From the NCBI GenBank assembly GCA_902825875.1, contig CADECP010000004.1:124001-188000 (forward strand): a stretch of DNA of 64,000 nt, given 5' to 3'. The notes below the pieces were generated by a model. It was given only the letters and a program-made list of their open reading frames with translations, was not told where the DNA came from and searched no databases. Made by a program: the position numbers and the translations under genes. Position 1 is the first letter of the stretch, and each line of letters opens with the position of its first letter. This document shows positions 9,532 through 18,248 of the stretch, one piece after another. This DNA is from an uncultured Acidobacteriota bacterium (GTDB lineage Bacteria > Acidobacteriota > Blastocatellia > RBC074).

Positions 9532-10332
9532 TCAGGAAAAATCGTTGAGCTTGATGACCGCAAAAGCAGCGCCTTGCGGGTCAGTCAGCATGGAAAACCG
9601 TCCGACGTTTGGAATATCCATCGGCGGAACATGAGCTTTAGCGCCAAGCGAACTTGCTTTGGCAACAAAGCCATCGCAATCGGCAACCGAAAAATACGGC
9701 ATCCAGTGCGGAGGAATGCCTTCCATGTGAGGCATCATTTTGTACATCGCTCCACCCATATGAATTGATCCGTCTGCCGCCTTCACAGTGTTTTCGGTGT
9801 AAGCCATCGGACTGTCATCCGAAGTTTTCGGCTCCCAGCCAAAGACAATCGAATAAAATTTCTTCGCTCCGTCCAAATCGCGTGTCGCCAGTTCCTGCCA
9901 GCACATAGCATTGTTTTCGCTCAGAACGCTGACGCCAATGTGATTGAGCGGTTGCCAGATTTTGAAATGCGCGCCGGTTGGGTCTTGTGCAATCGCCATT
10001 CGACCAACATCGAACACATCAAACGGTTCGGCTTCTATTTTGCCGCCTGCGGCACTTATGGCTTGGGCGGCGGCGTCTGCATTTTCAACAGAGATGTACA
10101 AGCCCCAATAGGATCGCAAGCCTGCCGCCTGCTCTTCAGGCGTAAGCGTGTAAGCGGCCGCGACGTCACTGCCATTCAGCTTGAACATTGAATAAACACT
10201 GTCCGGCCCAATTGGGACATCGTTCACCGTCCAGCTGAACATTTCGCAATAAAACTGTTTTGCGGCGTTTTGGTCACTCGTTCCCAACTCTACCCAGCAA
10301 AAAACTCCGGGAACATGTTTTGTAACTTGCAT
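9532..10332 (-). CDS. VOC-family protein with two glyoxalase/bleomycin-resistance domains
   Basis: A 266-residue protein with two tandem vicinal oxygen chelate domains: residues about 7-120 starting GVFCWVELGTSDQNAAKQFY, and about 140-262 starting MCWQELATRDLDGAKKFYS. This is the layout of the two-domain VOC proteins often annotated as hydroxylases or glyoxalases in actinobacteria and acidobacteria. The substrate cannot be assigned. AAAGGAG six bases before the ATG fixes the start. The 178-bp gap downstream of this gene holds no recognisable feature. Confidence 0.85.
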   Translation of the reverse strand: MQVTKHVPGVFCWVELGTSDQNAAKQFYCEMFSWTVNDVPIGPDSVYSMFKLNGSDVAAAYTLTPEEQAAGLRSYWGLYISVENADAAAQAISAAGGKIEAEPFDVFDVGRMAIAQDPTGAHFKIWQPLNHIGVSVLSENNAMCWQELATRDLDGAKKFYSIVFGWEPKTSDDSPMAYTENTVKAADGSIHMGGAMYKMMPHMEGIPPHWMPYFSVADCDGFVAKASSLGAKAHVPPMDIPNVGRFSMLTDPQGAAFAVIKLNDFS

Positions 10333-10464
10333 GGTTGATCTCCTTTACGGTTTGAATCGTGAATCAGTAGGGTTTCTCGCAACTCCGCAGTTGTCACGAG
10401 ATTTCATTGATGTGGAAAATTGACGATTGACCAAACGCCACTCAGTGAATCTTTGTTCCACTCA

Positions 10465-11034
10465 TCAAGCCGCTTTTGCCAGTTCACCTTCTTCCCATGC
10501 GCGTTCCGTCCACAGATATTTCATCGCCGGTTGCCCCATTGAAACGAAGTTGCCATCCACACTGCGAATCATCGAAACCTTCGATCCCATGTTGCGGATG
10601 TAATCGCTCAAACGTCCGCGATGCAAAACTGTGTGGTCGTGAAGAAAAGTCAAAAACACGACGGCCGGATGCCGGAACACTCCGTAAAACGACACGTAGC
10701 TTGTCAATTTCTTGACTGTCAGCTTTCTTATCGCCTCGATGCCTTTCGCAAAACGGTCGTCGTATTCCGCAATCAATTCGGTCATATCCAATTCGGTATC
10801 CGGCAAATCGCAGGCACTGCGATTAAAAGTTCCGGTGATAATTCCGTTCAACAACACCAGTTCGGTGTTGATGATGTGACAAGCGACTTCGCGCGCCGAC
10901 CGCGAACGATGAGTTGGGCGATATTCGCTTTGCGCTTCGGGCAAGGAAGACAACACGCGCAACGTCACCAGATGAGCTTCTTCAACGCGCTGCAACAAAA
11001 AGTCTCGCAAAAACATGGCTTGCTCGGTAGTCAT
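10465..11034 (-). CDS. DinB-family protein
   Basis: A 189-residue four-helix-bundle protein of the DinB/YfiT-like family. Helix 1 carries RDFLLQRVEEAHLVTLRVL, followed by the conserved REVACHIINTELVLLNGI with a His in the metal-binding position, and a later FLHDHTVLHRGRLSDYIRNM with paired histidines. These three histidine positions form the divalent metal site in the family. Many members act as thiol-dependent transferases, but the substrate here is unknown. A near-perfect Shine-Dalgarno AAAGGAGGA precedes the ATG at 11034; the frame extends 23 codons upstream but without such a site. The fold name derives from the DNA-damage-inducible DinB of Bacillus, yet no LexA box was recognised here. 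Confidence 0.85.
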   Translation of the reverse strand: MTTEQAMFLRDFLLQRVEEAHLVTLRVLSSLPEAQSEYRPTHRSRSAREVACHIINTELVLLNGIITGTFNRSACDLPDTELDMTELIAEYDDRFAKGIEAIRKLTVKKLTSYVSFYGVFRHPAVVFLTFLHDHTVLHRGRLSDYIRNMGSKVSMIRSVDGNFVSMGQPAMKYLWTERAWEEGELAKAA

Positions 11035-11106
11035 AACAATTCCTCCTTTGAATTTTGAGTTTGATTTCTCGACAAGCGGGTCGCTCATCAAAGACAACAA
11101 CACTGC

Positions 11107-11376
11107 TCAGCGGTACGCGCGCAGCATTTCGACGATTTGTTCAATGACGTTTGAGGGAACTTCAGTCACCGAAAGATCGGCAGTTCCCAAAACGGTTTTC
11201 ACCATCACGTCGGCGTGTTTTTCAATGCGCCGAGCGCGATCAACGACATCGCCGCTGGATGATTGCTCCTGAATTTTTCTGGCGTCGGCAATGATTTCGA
11301 ACACGGCGAAGGGGTCAGCGCCCGCCGTGTCTGCGAAGCTGTTGCCCGATCTGCGCGATAATTTTTTCGTGCTCAT
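11107..11376 (-). CDS. Small hypothetical protein, third gene of an unknown operon
   Basis: An 89-residue soluble, mostly helical protein with no recognised motif. It begins inside the upstream 155-residue gene (62-bp overlap), has only a weak GAAAGAA upstream, and ends 72 bp before the DinB gene start. The start is uncertain; a later GTG start would shorten the overlap. Together with the two genes upstream it forms a compact minus-strand unit. Confidence 0.5.
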   Translation of the reverse strand: MSTKKLSRRSGNSFADTAGADPFAVFEIIADARKIQEQSSSGDVVDRARRIEKHADVMVKTVLGTADLSVTEVPSNVIEQIVEMLRAYR

Positions 11377-11782
11377 GTTCTTTCATTACCTGCCACGCTT
11401 GTCGGCTTAAATAACCGGCGTAACGCTCTTTTTTGATTTTCTTCCCCAGCGCCGAATCCTTTTCAGACCAACACCTAATCAAATTCCATCCTCCTTCGGT
11501 CTCGCGCCATTCGTGCCCAAGCGGAGTCGGTGGCATGTCTTTTTCTGCCGATTGCTTCAGACTTTTTTTCTTCAACCCAGTGAATGGGCTTTTTGAAACT
11601 GGCTTTTTCGGCTTTGCCGCCGATTTTTGCTTGGGGCTTTCATCCCATTCCATACTCCAGTTCACTTCTTCTTCATCAGGTTCTCCATTTGAATCAATCG
11701 GCAATGATTGAAACGGTTTTCCCGGAACATAACCGTCATTGCGATTAGCAAAAGATGGTTGCGCCCTTTCGACTTGCGCCAC
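11315..11782 (-). CDS. Hypothetical protein, second gene of an unknown operon
   Basis: A 155-residue hydrophilic protein. The N-terminal half is rich in Ser/Pro/Lys and acidic residues and looks disordered. The C-terminal half (from about residue 85) is more ordered, with GHEWRETEGGWNLIRCW followed by a basic helix containing KKIKKERYAGYLSRQAW. The start is a GTG, 23 bp after the stop of the membrane protein gene. I do not recognise the family; the short Trp-rich module followed by a basic region could bind nucleic acid, but this is only an impression. Confidence 0.5.
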   Translation of the reverse strand: MAQVERAQPSFANRNDGYVPGKPFQSLPIDSNGEPDEEEVNWSMEWDESPKQKSAAKPKKPVSKSPFTGLKKKSLKQSAEKDMPPTPLGHEWRETEGGWNLIRCWSEKDSALGKKIKKERYAGYLSRQAWQVMKEHEHEKIIAQIGQQLRRHGGR

Positions 11783-11805
11783 AGGTTCTGCGCTTTTCTG
11801 TGGCG

Positions 11806-12486
11806 CTACGATTTTCCCCGCTTCAAATAACCACGTTGCGGCTGCTGATAAAGCCTGGAACTGCTACCGCGCGGCAGGTTTTGGCGACCAGAGCCGACGA
11901 TCTGCTCGGCTAATTCCTGAGCTTCGATTTCGGCACGTTCGATCATTGCGACCTGAACGTGTTCGCTGTCCAAACCGTCAGTTTTGGCTTGCAGAATCGT
12001 TTCCTGCTGTTTTCCTAAATACCTAAGCTCCAAGCGAATCAGTCGCGTAACCGGGTCAGCAAGAGTTATCAGCAACACAAAAACCAACACGGCTATAAAG
12101 ACGCTGACCGCGCCCCACGCCAGCCAGGCTTGTTGAAACGGAGCGAGAGGGATGTTTTTGACCATCTGAAAATGGGTGATGATGTTGGTGAGCATGACGC
12201 ACACCAGAAAGCCCATCCCGGCCAGGCTGATGAGCCGTTCGCTGAACGAGGAAAAGGCTCTGGTGAACCCATATACCAGCCAGATGAAAGCGCCTTCGAC
12301 AACGATCACCGCAAAAAGGGAAAGCGATTGCTGCACAAACCATGGCGTGTCGGCGAACCCCTCGCGGTAGATCATGAATGACGATACGCAACTCAGTAGA
12401 GTGATGCAGACCAGAATCAATCCGCCGCCGATAATGACATTTCTGCGTGCCTGATTGTGCTTGAAGGCGTCTTGAACGCTGCTCAT
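11806..12486 (-). CDS. Four-helix integral membrane protein of unknown function
   Basis: A 226-residue protein with four hydrophobic helices in the first 145 residues (about 19-40, 54-75, 85-107, 120-143), then a cytoplasmic tail of about 80 residues with a coiled-coil-like Glu/Gln-rich stretch and a basic, Ser/Arg-rich C-terminus. AGGAG seven bases before the ATG supports the start. It leads a three-gene minus-strand set. No family recognised; the layout resembles accessory genes of integrated elements, but no integrase, relaxase or att site is visible nearby. Confidence 0.6.
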   Translation of the reverse strand: MSSVQDAFKHNQARRNVIIGGGLILVCITLLSCVSSFMIYREGFADTPWFVQQSLSLFAVIVVEGAFIWLVYGFTRAFSSFSERLISLAGMGFLVCVMLTNIITHFQMVKNIPLAPFQQAWLAWGAVSVFIAVLVFVLLITLADPVTRLIRLELRYLGKQQETILQAKTDGLDSEHVQVAMIERAEIEAQELAEQIVGSGRQNLPRGSSSRLYQQPQRGYLKRGKS

Positions 12487-12914
12487 TTTCGTCTCCTGTA
12501 AAAGTTATTCACCGTCCACAGGCAACGAAAGGCACACTTCTCCCTGACTCGATTCGAGTCCACGCGCACTTTCGCCTTTTTTCCAAGTGGAAAGTTACGA
12601 ACAAATGGTTGATGTAAAGAATTTGTTTTTGCCTTCCCACTTGTCTGAAACGATTGCGCGAAACTGCAATGCAGTGTATCTGCAAAGACACTTCGCCCCT
12701 GAAAAGGGCGCTGGCTCATCCGGTTTGACGCGGGCTGTCAAACCGGATGAACGCCCCAGGCTGAGTTTATTCGGTTCAAGTGGTGCAGGCGGGTAATCAA
12801 AACTGGTGACAGAACGTAACCAGCAATCTTATGATTGCCGCTTGTTGCGACAATGAAACATAAAAGATCAAAATAACCGCGCAGCTATGACAACTGCGCG
12901 GAAACAAAAAATGC
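12487..12914. other. Intergenic region between lexA and the unknown operon
   Basis: No coding region supported. It contains a strong hairpin at 12706-12756 (listed separately) downstream of lexA. The part nearest 12486 should hold the promoter of the unknown membrane-protein operon, but no clear -35/-10 pair was recognised. Confidence 0.5.
12706..12756 (-). terminator. Strong hairpin downstream of lexA, probable terminator or attenuator
   Basis: A perfect 14-bp inverted repeat (TCATCCGGTTTGAC at 12716-12729 with its complement at 12737-12750) has a 7-nt loop and outer GGGCG/CGCCC pairing at 12706-12710 and 12752-12756. A smaller GC stem (around 12694-12710) lies next to it. No long T-run follows on either strand, so termination is inferred from stem strength and position after lexA. 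Confidence 0.5.
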
Positions 12915-13556
12915 TTACACAAATTTTCGGATCAGGCCGCGAACGATTCCCTGAATGGTGACTCGTGTTGGAGGGCTGATCAAAATCGGTTGGAATTCAT
13001 CGTTAGCCGGTTGTAAACGAATCTGCGTCCGTTCATCGTAAAACTTTTTGACGGTGGCTTCGCTATCGTCTATCAAAGCAACCACAGTCTCGCCATTGAT
13101 CGGTTTGTTGCCGGAAGGTTCGGCAACAATGAAATCCCCATCCGAAATCTGTTCGTCGCGCATGGATTCGCCGCGAACCTTCAACGCAAATCGTTTCGGT
13201 GAATACATGTCGGCTGGAACCAGCAATTTTTCAGGCTGCAACACAGCTTCAATCGGCGATCCTGCCTGAATAACTCCAAGCAAAGGAATTTCCAATTTCT
13301 GACCGTTGTCGAAATTGGCCAGCACAAACGAAAGAGAGTCGCTATCCCGTTGAGTGATTTCAATGCCGCGATGAATGTTTTTGTGACGGCGAATCACTCC
13401 ATGACCTTCTAATTCTTTCAGCTTTTCGTGAACGCTCGCCGGAGAACTCAGACGGAAATGATCCTGTATCTCCGAAATCGTCGGCGCATATCCCTGTCTG
13501 CCTAGAAAGCTGACAAGAAAATCGAAAATCTCTTTTTGACGAGGGGTTAGCAACAT
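12915..13556 (-). CDS. lexA: SOS repressor LexA
   Basis: Transcriptional repressor and autoprotease of the SOS response. The N-terminal winged HTH (residues 1-65) includes LTPRQKEIFDFLVSFLGRQG and the recognition-helix region SPASVHEKLKELE. The C-terminal S24 peptidase domain has the Ala98-Gly99 self-cleavage bond in GVIQAGSP, catalytic Ser131 in VRGESM and catalytic Lys170 in EATVKKFY. All residues for RecA-stimulated self-cleavage are intact. At 213 residues it is of normal length. It is divergent from the SUMF1/zinc-ribbon gene across a 411-bp spacer where its own operator should lie. Confidence 0.96.
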   Translation of the reverse strand: MLLTPRQKEIFDFLVSFLGRQGYAPTISEIQDHFRLSSPASVHEKLKELEGHGVIRRHKNIHRGIEITQRDSDSLSFVLANFDNGQKLEIPLLGVIQAGSPIEAVLQPEKLLVPADMYSPKRFALKVRGESMRDEQISDGDFIVAEPSGNKPINGETVVALIDDSEATVKKFYDERTQIRLQPANDEFQPILISPPTRVTIQGIVRGLIRKFV

Positions 13557-13967
13557 CTTTACTCCAGATTACTCCTGATTTCTCAGAGCAAACCCAGAAC
13601 AGGTTTTTCTCTGAAATCAAGCGACTTGTTTCTTACTTGCGACAACCGAAACTTTACCGAAAACACCCGAAGTCGTCAAGCGTAAAAATCACTGTCTGAG
13701 AAAAAAAATTACCTCCGGGCTTTCGCGCTTTTGTGGCTGCCGGATTTAACCTTCATCAGTCTGATTGCCGGTTGAAACAGGCCATCAACCATTTGTATTG
13801 GCACAATCGCAAACACAGTCAGAACTGTTCAAAAACTATGCCTGCTTGCGCGGTAAATTGTTGCTGCTCTATCATTAGTCGGCATTCCGTTCCCTCCTCC
13901 GTACAAACAAGCGGAGTCGCTCATCGAAACCAATCGCATCAATAGCGTTAGAGGCTTGCCGTAACTT
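13557..13967. other. Divergent promoter region between lexA and the zinc-ribbon/SUMF1 gene
   Basis: No coding region supported. Near lexA there is an imperfect inverted repeat GATTTCTCAGAG (13577-13588) and CTCTGAAATC (13609-13618), possibly a regulatory site. A short GAAC-T-GTTC palindrome lies at about 13822-13830, but the spacing does not match the Gram-positive (GAAC-N4-GTTC) LexA box. No certain SOS box was found. Confidence 0.4.
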
Positions 13968-15719
13968 ATGTATTGCCAAAAGTGCAGTTTGCATTATCCC
14001 GATCACCTGAATTTTTGCCGACGTTGCGGCCAGACTTTGGTTCGTTCAAATGCTGAAACCGCAACCGAATCGGTTTGCTGCACGCGATGCGGCGCGCGAG
14101 GTGTTCGTGGAGAAAATTTTTGTCAGCACTGTGGCAATCGAATCGGCGCCACACAGCAAGAAACTGTAATCGGCGCTTGTTATCACTGCGGAACTTCGTG
14201 GCGGAGCGGTTGGCTGTTTTGCAAAACCTGCGGACTTGACCGAAAACGTGCGTTGCTGCTTTCGACTTCGACGCCTTCAGCCGAAAGTTTGGGGGCGGCT
14301 GTATCTCAGCAGATCGAAGATTTCCCGGAAGCCAGTGCCATACGTTGCAAATCATGCGGAACGGAAGCCAAACCTTATTCAAAGTTTTGCGAAGTCTGTG
14401 GCGGCAAACTTGATGGAGAAAAAAAGAGTCAGCCGACTACAGCGCCGTCTGCAGCAACCGCTCAGGCCACCGCCGAAGCTAAGTTTGCTAGACCGGAGTC
14501 CCATCGCTCCTCTCCGACTGTTTTTGAACCGCCGCCGCCGAAATCGCCAGTGCCGGTTGCCGCTCAAACTGAAAAAGCCGAGCCGGCCAGCAATCGTTCT
14601 GACAATTTGTTTGCTGACCCAACATTGTTGCCGACATCGCCAATGGCCGAAACAACAACCAATTTTGAACCGAGTACGGCCGCAACCGTCTTGTCAGAAA
14701 ATTCCATCAATTCAGGCAATTCAGGTCAGTTGAGCAATTCAGCAGGTTTTGGAAATTCATCCGGCAAGTTGTTATCCGACGAAGGCGCGCACGCAAAAAC
14801 TGTCGTGACTCCACTGCCACCATTTGGCGGCGAATTTCGCCACAAAGATTCGGCGTTGCTCGGCAATAACCAGGCGCGAAACCGCCAAGCGATGATTCAG
14901 TCGGCGGTGTTGATCGGATTTGTCGTATTGCTGATTGTCTTTATTTGGTGGTGGTTCAACCGCGATACGACAAGCGGGCTTTCGGGACTGCCTTCGACTT
15001 CGCAAACAACTCAACCCAGACAATCGAATTCCATCGGGACGACCGCAACGTCTTCTTTGCCCGAAACCATGATTTTCATTCCTGGCGGCAAGTTTCAGAT
15101 GGGCAAAACCGGCGGCGACGAATATGAAACTCCTGTTCGCACAGTCACCGTCAGTCCGTTTTACATGGCTCGCACCGAAGTCACCAATCAGGAATACCAA
15201 CGCTTCGTCAACGAAACCGGACGCAAAGCGCCGACTCATTGGCCGAATGGAAAATTCCCGCCCAATGAAGGCAATTTCCCTGTGGTGAATGTTTCGTGGG
15301 ATGACGCAAATGATTTTGCCAAATGGGCTGGCAAAAGATTGCCCACCGAAACCGAATGGGAATTTGCCGCACGAGGAACAGAGGGCAGACTGTATCCTTG
15401 GGGCAATGCCTGGAATCCATCGGGCGCAAACGCCGGACGTGAAACCGGTGGACGAATTTCCGAAGTTGGCCGATTTCCAAACGGAGCCAGTCCTTTTGGA
15501 GTGATGGATATGTGCGGCAATGTGTGGGAATGGACTTCCAGTAATTTACTCAGTTATGCCGACAACAAAATGCTAGCTCCCGGAAAAGTCATTCGTGGCG
15601 GTGCTTTCAATGTCCCCAGCGAACGAGCGACCACGACTTATCGAGGCGTGCTTCCGCCCGAACGGTTAGGCGACAAAACCGGTTTTCGTCTGGCACGAGA
15701 CGCGCAATCAACGCCATAA
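13968..15719 (+). CDS. Multi-zinc-ribbon membrane protein with extracytoplasmic SUMF1 (FGE-sulfatase) domain
   Basis: A 583-residue protein with an unusual domain string. Four CxxC...CxxC zinc ribbons (residues about 3-150, starting MYCQKCSLHYPDHLNFCRRCG) are followed by a Pro/Ser/Asn-rich linker (about 150-300) and one transmembrane helix (about 309-330, LIGFVVLLIVFIWWWF). A SUMF1/formylglycine-generating-enzyme-like domain follows (about 360-580) with FIPGGKFQMGK, NVSWDDANDFAKWAGKRLPTE and MDMCGNVWEWTS. The paired cysteines that make true FGEs active are missing: the segment after VIRGGAF reads NVPSERATTTYRG. It is therefore unlikely to activate sulfatases and may be a C-type-lectin-like binding module. 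The next gene carries a second SUMF1 domain. Confidence 0.85.
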   Translation: MYCQKCSLHYPDHLNFCRRCGQTLVRSNAETATESVCCTRCGARGVRGENFCQHCGNRIGATQQETVIGACYHCGTSWRSGWLFCKTCGLDRKRALLLSTSTPSAESLGAAVSQQIEDFPEASAIRCKSCGTEAKPYSKFCEVCGGKLDGEKKSQPTTAPSAATAQATAEAKFARPESHRSSPTVFEPPPPKSPVPVAAQTEKAEPASNRSDNLFADPTLLPTSPMAETTTNFEPSTAATVLSENSINSGNSGQLSNSAGFGNSSGKLLSDEGAHAKTVVTPLPPFGGEFRHKDSALLGNNQARNRQAMIQSAVLIGFVVLLIVFIWWWFNRDTTSGLSGLPSTSQTTQPRQSNSIGTTATSSLPETMIFIPGGKFQMGKTGGDEYETPVRTVTVSPFYMARTEVTNQEYQRFVNETGRKAPTHWPNGKFPPNEGNFPVVNVSWDDANDFAKWAGKRLPTETEWEFAARGTEGRLYPWGNAWNPSGANAGRETGGRISEVGRFPNGASPFGVMDMCGNVWEWTSSNLLSYADNKMLAPGKVIRGGAFNVPSERATTTYRGVLPPERLGDKTGFRLARDAQSTP

Positions 15720-15797
15720 AAACGCCATAAAATTGAAGCGACTGCCCCGCTGGTTGAATTCGTCAACCGGTCATTTTGAAAATGAAAGGTAAAGAGT

Positions 15798-17117
15798 ATG
15801 TTCGGCGTGGGAAACATCTTGAACCAATCTGGTTTTCTCAGGCGCTGCTGGCGCTACGGAATCGTTTTGGCTGTCACGCTGATAGTGGTTGGCAGTGTCA
15901 CTGCACAGGATTCGACCGGGCGCGAAATCGTCAAACCTGCCGCGAAAAAGCCTGCGGAAAAATCCGAAAAGAAAGCTGCCAAACCGCCCGCCAAAAAAAC
16001 CAGCGAAGCTCGCCCAACAACGAAGAAAGCTGCTCCAGCCACAAAGCTCATGATTTCGGCTCCGCCGGGCACGTTGATTGAAATTGACAGCACAGTCAAA
16101 GGCTTCACCGGCGTTGACGGCAATTTGACAGTTCTTGGCGTTGCCGCGGGCGAACGCAAACTGACCGCCACTGCCGAAGGTTACGAACTCTGGAACGGCT
16201 CGTTTTCGATGGGAACAGCTTCAATGCGATTTGAAGTCCCAATGCGGCGAAAACCCGATCCGGGCAAAATCGCTGTAACCATCAACGAACCGGGCGCAGT
16301 GGTTATCGTTGACGATCACGAAACCATACGCCCGGCGCTTGGGCAGCCGTATTTGCTGACAGGGCTTGCCACGGGAATTCATCAGGTGCGCGCCACCAAA
16401 ACGGGGTTCCGTGAATGGCGTGGCGCCGTTTCAGTCGAACCGGGCAAAACCGCTTCGGTCAAAATCGAACTCAAACCGTTGATTGACCCTGTAATGATGC
16501 TGATCGAAGAAGGCGTTTTCGAACAGGGCAACAACAATGGTGACAGAGATCAGCGACCGAAACATCAGGTGTTTGTCGCCGCGTTTGAAATTTCGCGCGG
16601 TGAAATCACCAATCGGTTATACAAAAAATTCGTGGATGCCGCCGGCCATCCGCCGCCGCAAGGAACCGGTTACGGTTGGCACGCCAATGTTTACCCGGCT
16701 GGTCACGACGATTTTCCTGTGGTGTTTGTCAGTTGGGATGACGCTGTCGCTTTTTGCCGATGGCTGTCGGCTGAAACCGGCAACAAATACCGTTTGCCCA
16801 CCGAAGCTGAATGGGAAAAAGCGGTTTCGACCGAAAACACCAGTGACCGATTTTCTTCCATAGGCAGTGTTTGGGAATGGTGTTCTGATTGGTACGACGC
16901 GGATTATTACAAGCTGCGTGACCGCATCAATCCGCAAGGCCCGCTGACCGGAAAGAAAGCCAAGATGATGGGATTTGAAGGCGCGACCAAAGTTTTGCGC
17001 GGCGGAGGATTCGGACGCGGACAGGTTCTGTTCCGAGCCAGAGAGCGCAATCACTATTTCCCGAACAAGAGTCGTTTCGACATAGGATTCCGCGTTGTCC
17101 GCGAAATCACCAAGTGA
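15798..17117 (+). CDS. Secreted or anchored PEGA-repeat / SUMF1-domain protein
   Basis: A 439-residue protein. An N-terminal hydrophobic segment (residues about 20-37, cleavage possible after VTAQ) suggests export, followed by a Lys/Ala/Pro-rich linker. Two PEGA-like repeats follow (about 75-145 and 155-230), the second with VVIVDDHETIRPALG and GIHQVRATKTGF. The SUMF1 domain spans about 235-438: FEISRGEITNRLYKKF, VSWDDAVAFCRWLSAETG, RLPTEAEWEKAV and VWEWCSDWYDADYY. Its C-terminal core (VLRGGGFGRGQVLFRARER) lacks the FGE catalytic cysteines. The stop nearly abuts the outer-membrane-barrel gene, suggesting an operon of surface proteins. Confidence 0.85.
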   Translation: MFGVGNILNQSGFLRRCWRYGIVLAVTLIVVGSVTAQDSTGREIVKPAAKKPAEKSEKKAAKPPAKKTSEARPTTKKAAPATKLMISAPPGTLIEIDSTVKGFTGVDGNLTVLGVAAGERKLTATAEGYELWNGSFSMGTASMRFEVPMRRKPDPGKIAVTINEPGAVVIVDDHETIRPALGQPYLLTGLATGIHQVRATKTGFREWRGAVSVEPGKTASVKIELKPLIDPVMMLIEEGVFEQGNNNGDRDQRPKHQVFVAAFEISRGEITNRLYKKFVDAAGHPPPQGTGYGWHANVYPAGHDDFPVVFVSWDDAVAFCRWLSAETGNKYRLPTEAEWEKAVSTENTSDRFSSIGSVWEWCSDWYDADYYKLRDRINPQGPLTGKKAKMMGFEGATKVLRGGGFGRGQVLFRARERNHYFPNKSRFDIGFRVVREITK

Positions 17118-17125
17118 GTAAGACC

Positions 17126-17995
17126 ATGCAAAACAAAAACCTGAATCGAATTTCGCCTCTGCTGTCATTGGTGATTGCGACAATGATTTGTCTTACCGCT
17201 CAAGCTCAGCAGCGACCGCTCATCACCGAAGACGTGGAAGTCGTCAAACCCGGTTCGGCGCGATTTGAATTCGGCTTTGATTTTTTGCAGGACAAAAACT
17301 TTCCGTTATCAGGATTGAACGGAGACCTGACTCGTTTCGGAGTCGTGTCCATTACCTTCGGTCTGGCTCCGAACGTCGAAGTCGAATCGGGCGGCGTTAT
17401 CCAAAACTTTCTGAGCGTCAATCGTCAATTCCGCCCGTCCTCTGTTCCGTTACAACTCAGCCAGGCGACGAATTCCACTCACGACACCGGAGATTTTTAT
17501 CTGGCGACGAAAATCAAACTCCGCAACGAATCCAAACGAATGCCTTCGCTCGGTTTTCGGTTTGGCGCGGAACTTCCGAACTCCAATCAATCGCGCGGCA
17601 TTGGCCTGAACCAGATCAATTTTTTCGCTACAACATTGGCAGCCAAAAACTTCGGCAAACGTGTTCGCGTGGTCGGCAATTTGGGTTTAGGAATTCTGAC
17701 CGCGCCAATTGACCGCTTCACTCAAAACGATGTCCTGCTGTACGGGTTGGGCGCGAGTTACCAATACAACGATCGCGTCACGCTGGTGGGCGAAGTCAAT
17801 GGTCGTTACAACACGCGCAAACAATCACCTCTGGGAACCGAATCGGACGGCACAGCGCGTCTGGGCGCTCGCATCCGAGCCGCCGGGTTGATCTGGGATG
17901 TTTCCGGCGTCAAAGGTCTTCACGCCAACAGCGTCCGCAGCGGCATCAGTTTCGGCGTCAGTTACGAAGCCAATTTGTTTCAACCGATAAAGTAA
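17126..17995 (+). CDS. Predicted outer-membrane beta-barrel protein (MetA-pathway/transporter-like)
   Basis: A 289-residue exported protein. The signal peptide spans about residues 1-27, ending ICLTAQAQ. The mature part alternates polar and hydrophobic strands and ends in an aromatic-containing strand near VSYEANLFQPIK, as in outer-membrane barrels. The pattern ARFEFGFDFLQDK, FGLAPNVEVE and LGFRFGAELP resembles proteins annotated as phenol-degradation MetA-like transporters (PF13557). A GTG at 17114 overlapping the previous stop is an alternative start. The transported substrate, if any, is unknown. Confidence 0.7.
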   Translation: MQNKNLNRISPLLSLVIATMICLTAQAQQRPLITEDVEVVKPGSARFEFGFDFLQDKNFPLSGLNGDLTRFGVVSITFGLAPNVEVESGGVIQNFLSVNRQFRPSSVPLQLSQATNSTHDTGDFYLATKIKLRNESKRMPSLGFRFGAELPNSNQSRGIGLNQINFFATTLAAKNFGKRVRVVGNLGLGILTAPIDRFTQNDVLLYGLGASYQYNDRVTLVGEVNGRYNTRKQSPLGTESDGTARLGARIRAAGLIWDVSGVKGLHANSVRSGISFGVSYEANLFQPIK

Positions 17996-18248
17996 GAAGT
18001 TCGCTGTACAGCCGGAATCGTTCTGGCTATCATACGCGCGCCTCGAACAACAGCGGGTCAACACTCACAACCCACAACGACCGGCTGCCAATCGCCCCAA
18101 ACAGTCTTCCCCGAAGCTCCAGCCCCAAATTCCATTCAGTTGGTGCCAATTTGCGACCTCCGTTCTGACCTCCGCAATTTCAAGAAAACGCGGCTGAAGG
18201 TTTTTCTCGCCCGCTCAAATCTCGCCGGCTTTCTTCGGAGCACCCGTT

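Noticed and set aside
13819-13834. GAAC-T-GTTC palindrome upstream of lexA as an SOS box
   Set aside because: The spacing of one base does not match the GAAC-N4-GTTC LexA box, and it is more than 250 bp from the lexA start.
13968-15719. Calling the zinc-ribbon/SUMF1 protein a formylglycine-generating enzyme
   Set aside because: The two catalytic cysteines after the VIRGGAF region are missing, so activity as an FGE is unlikely.
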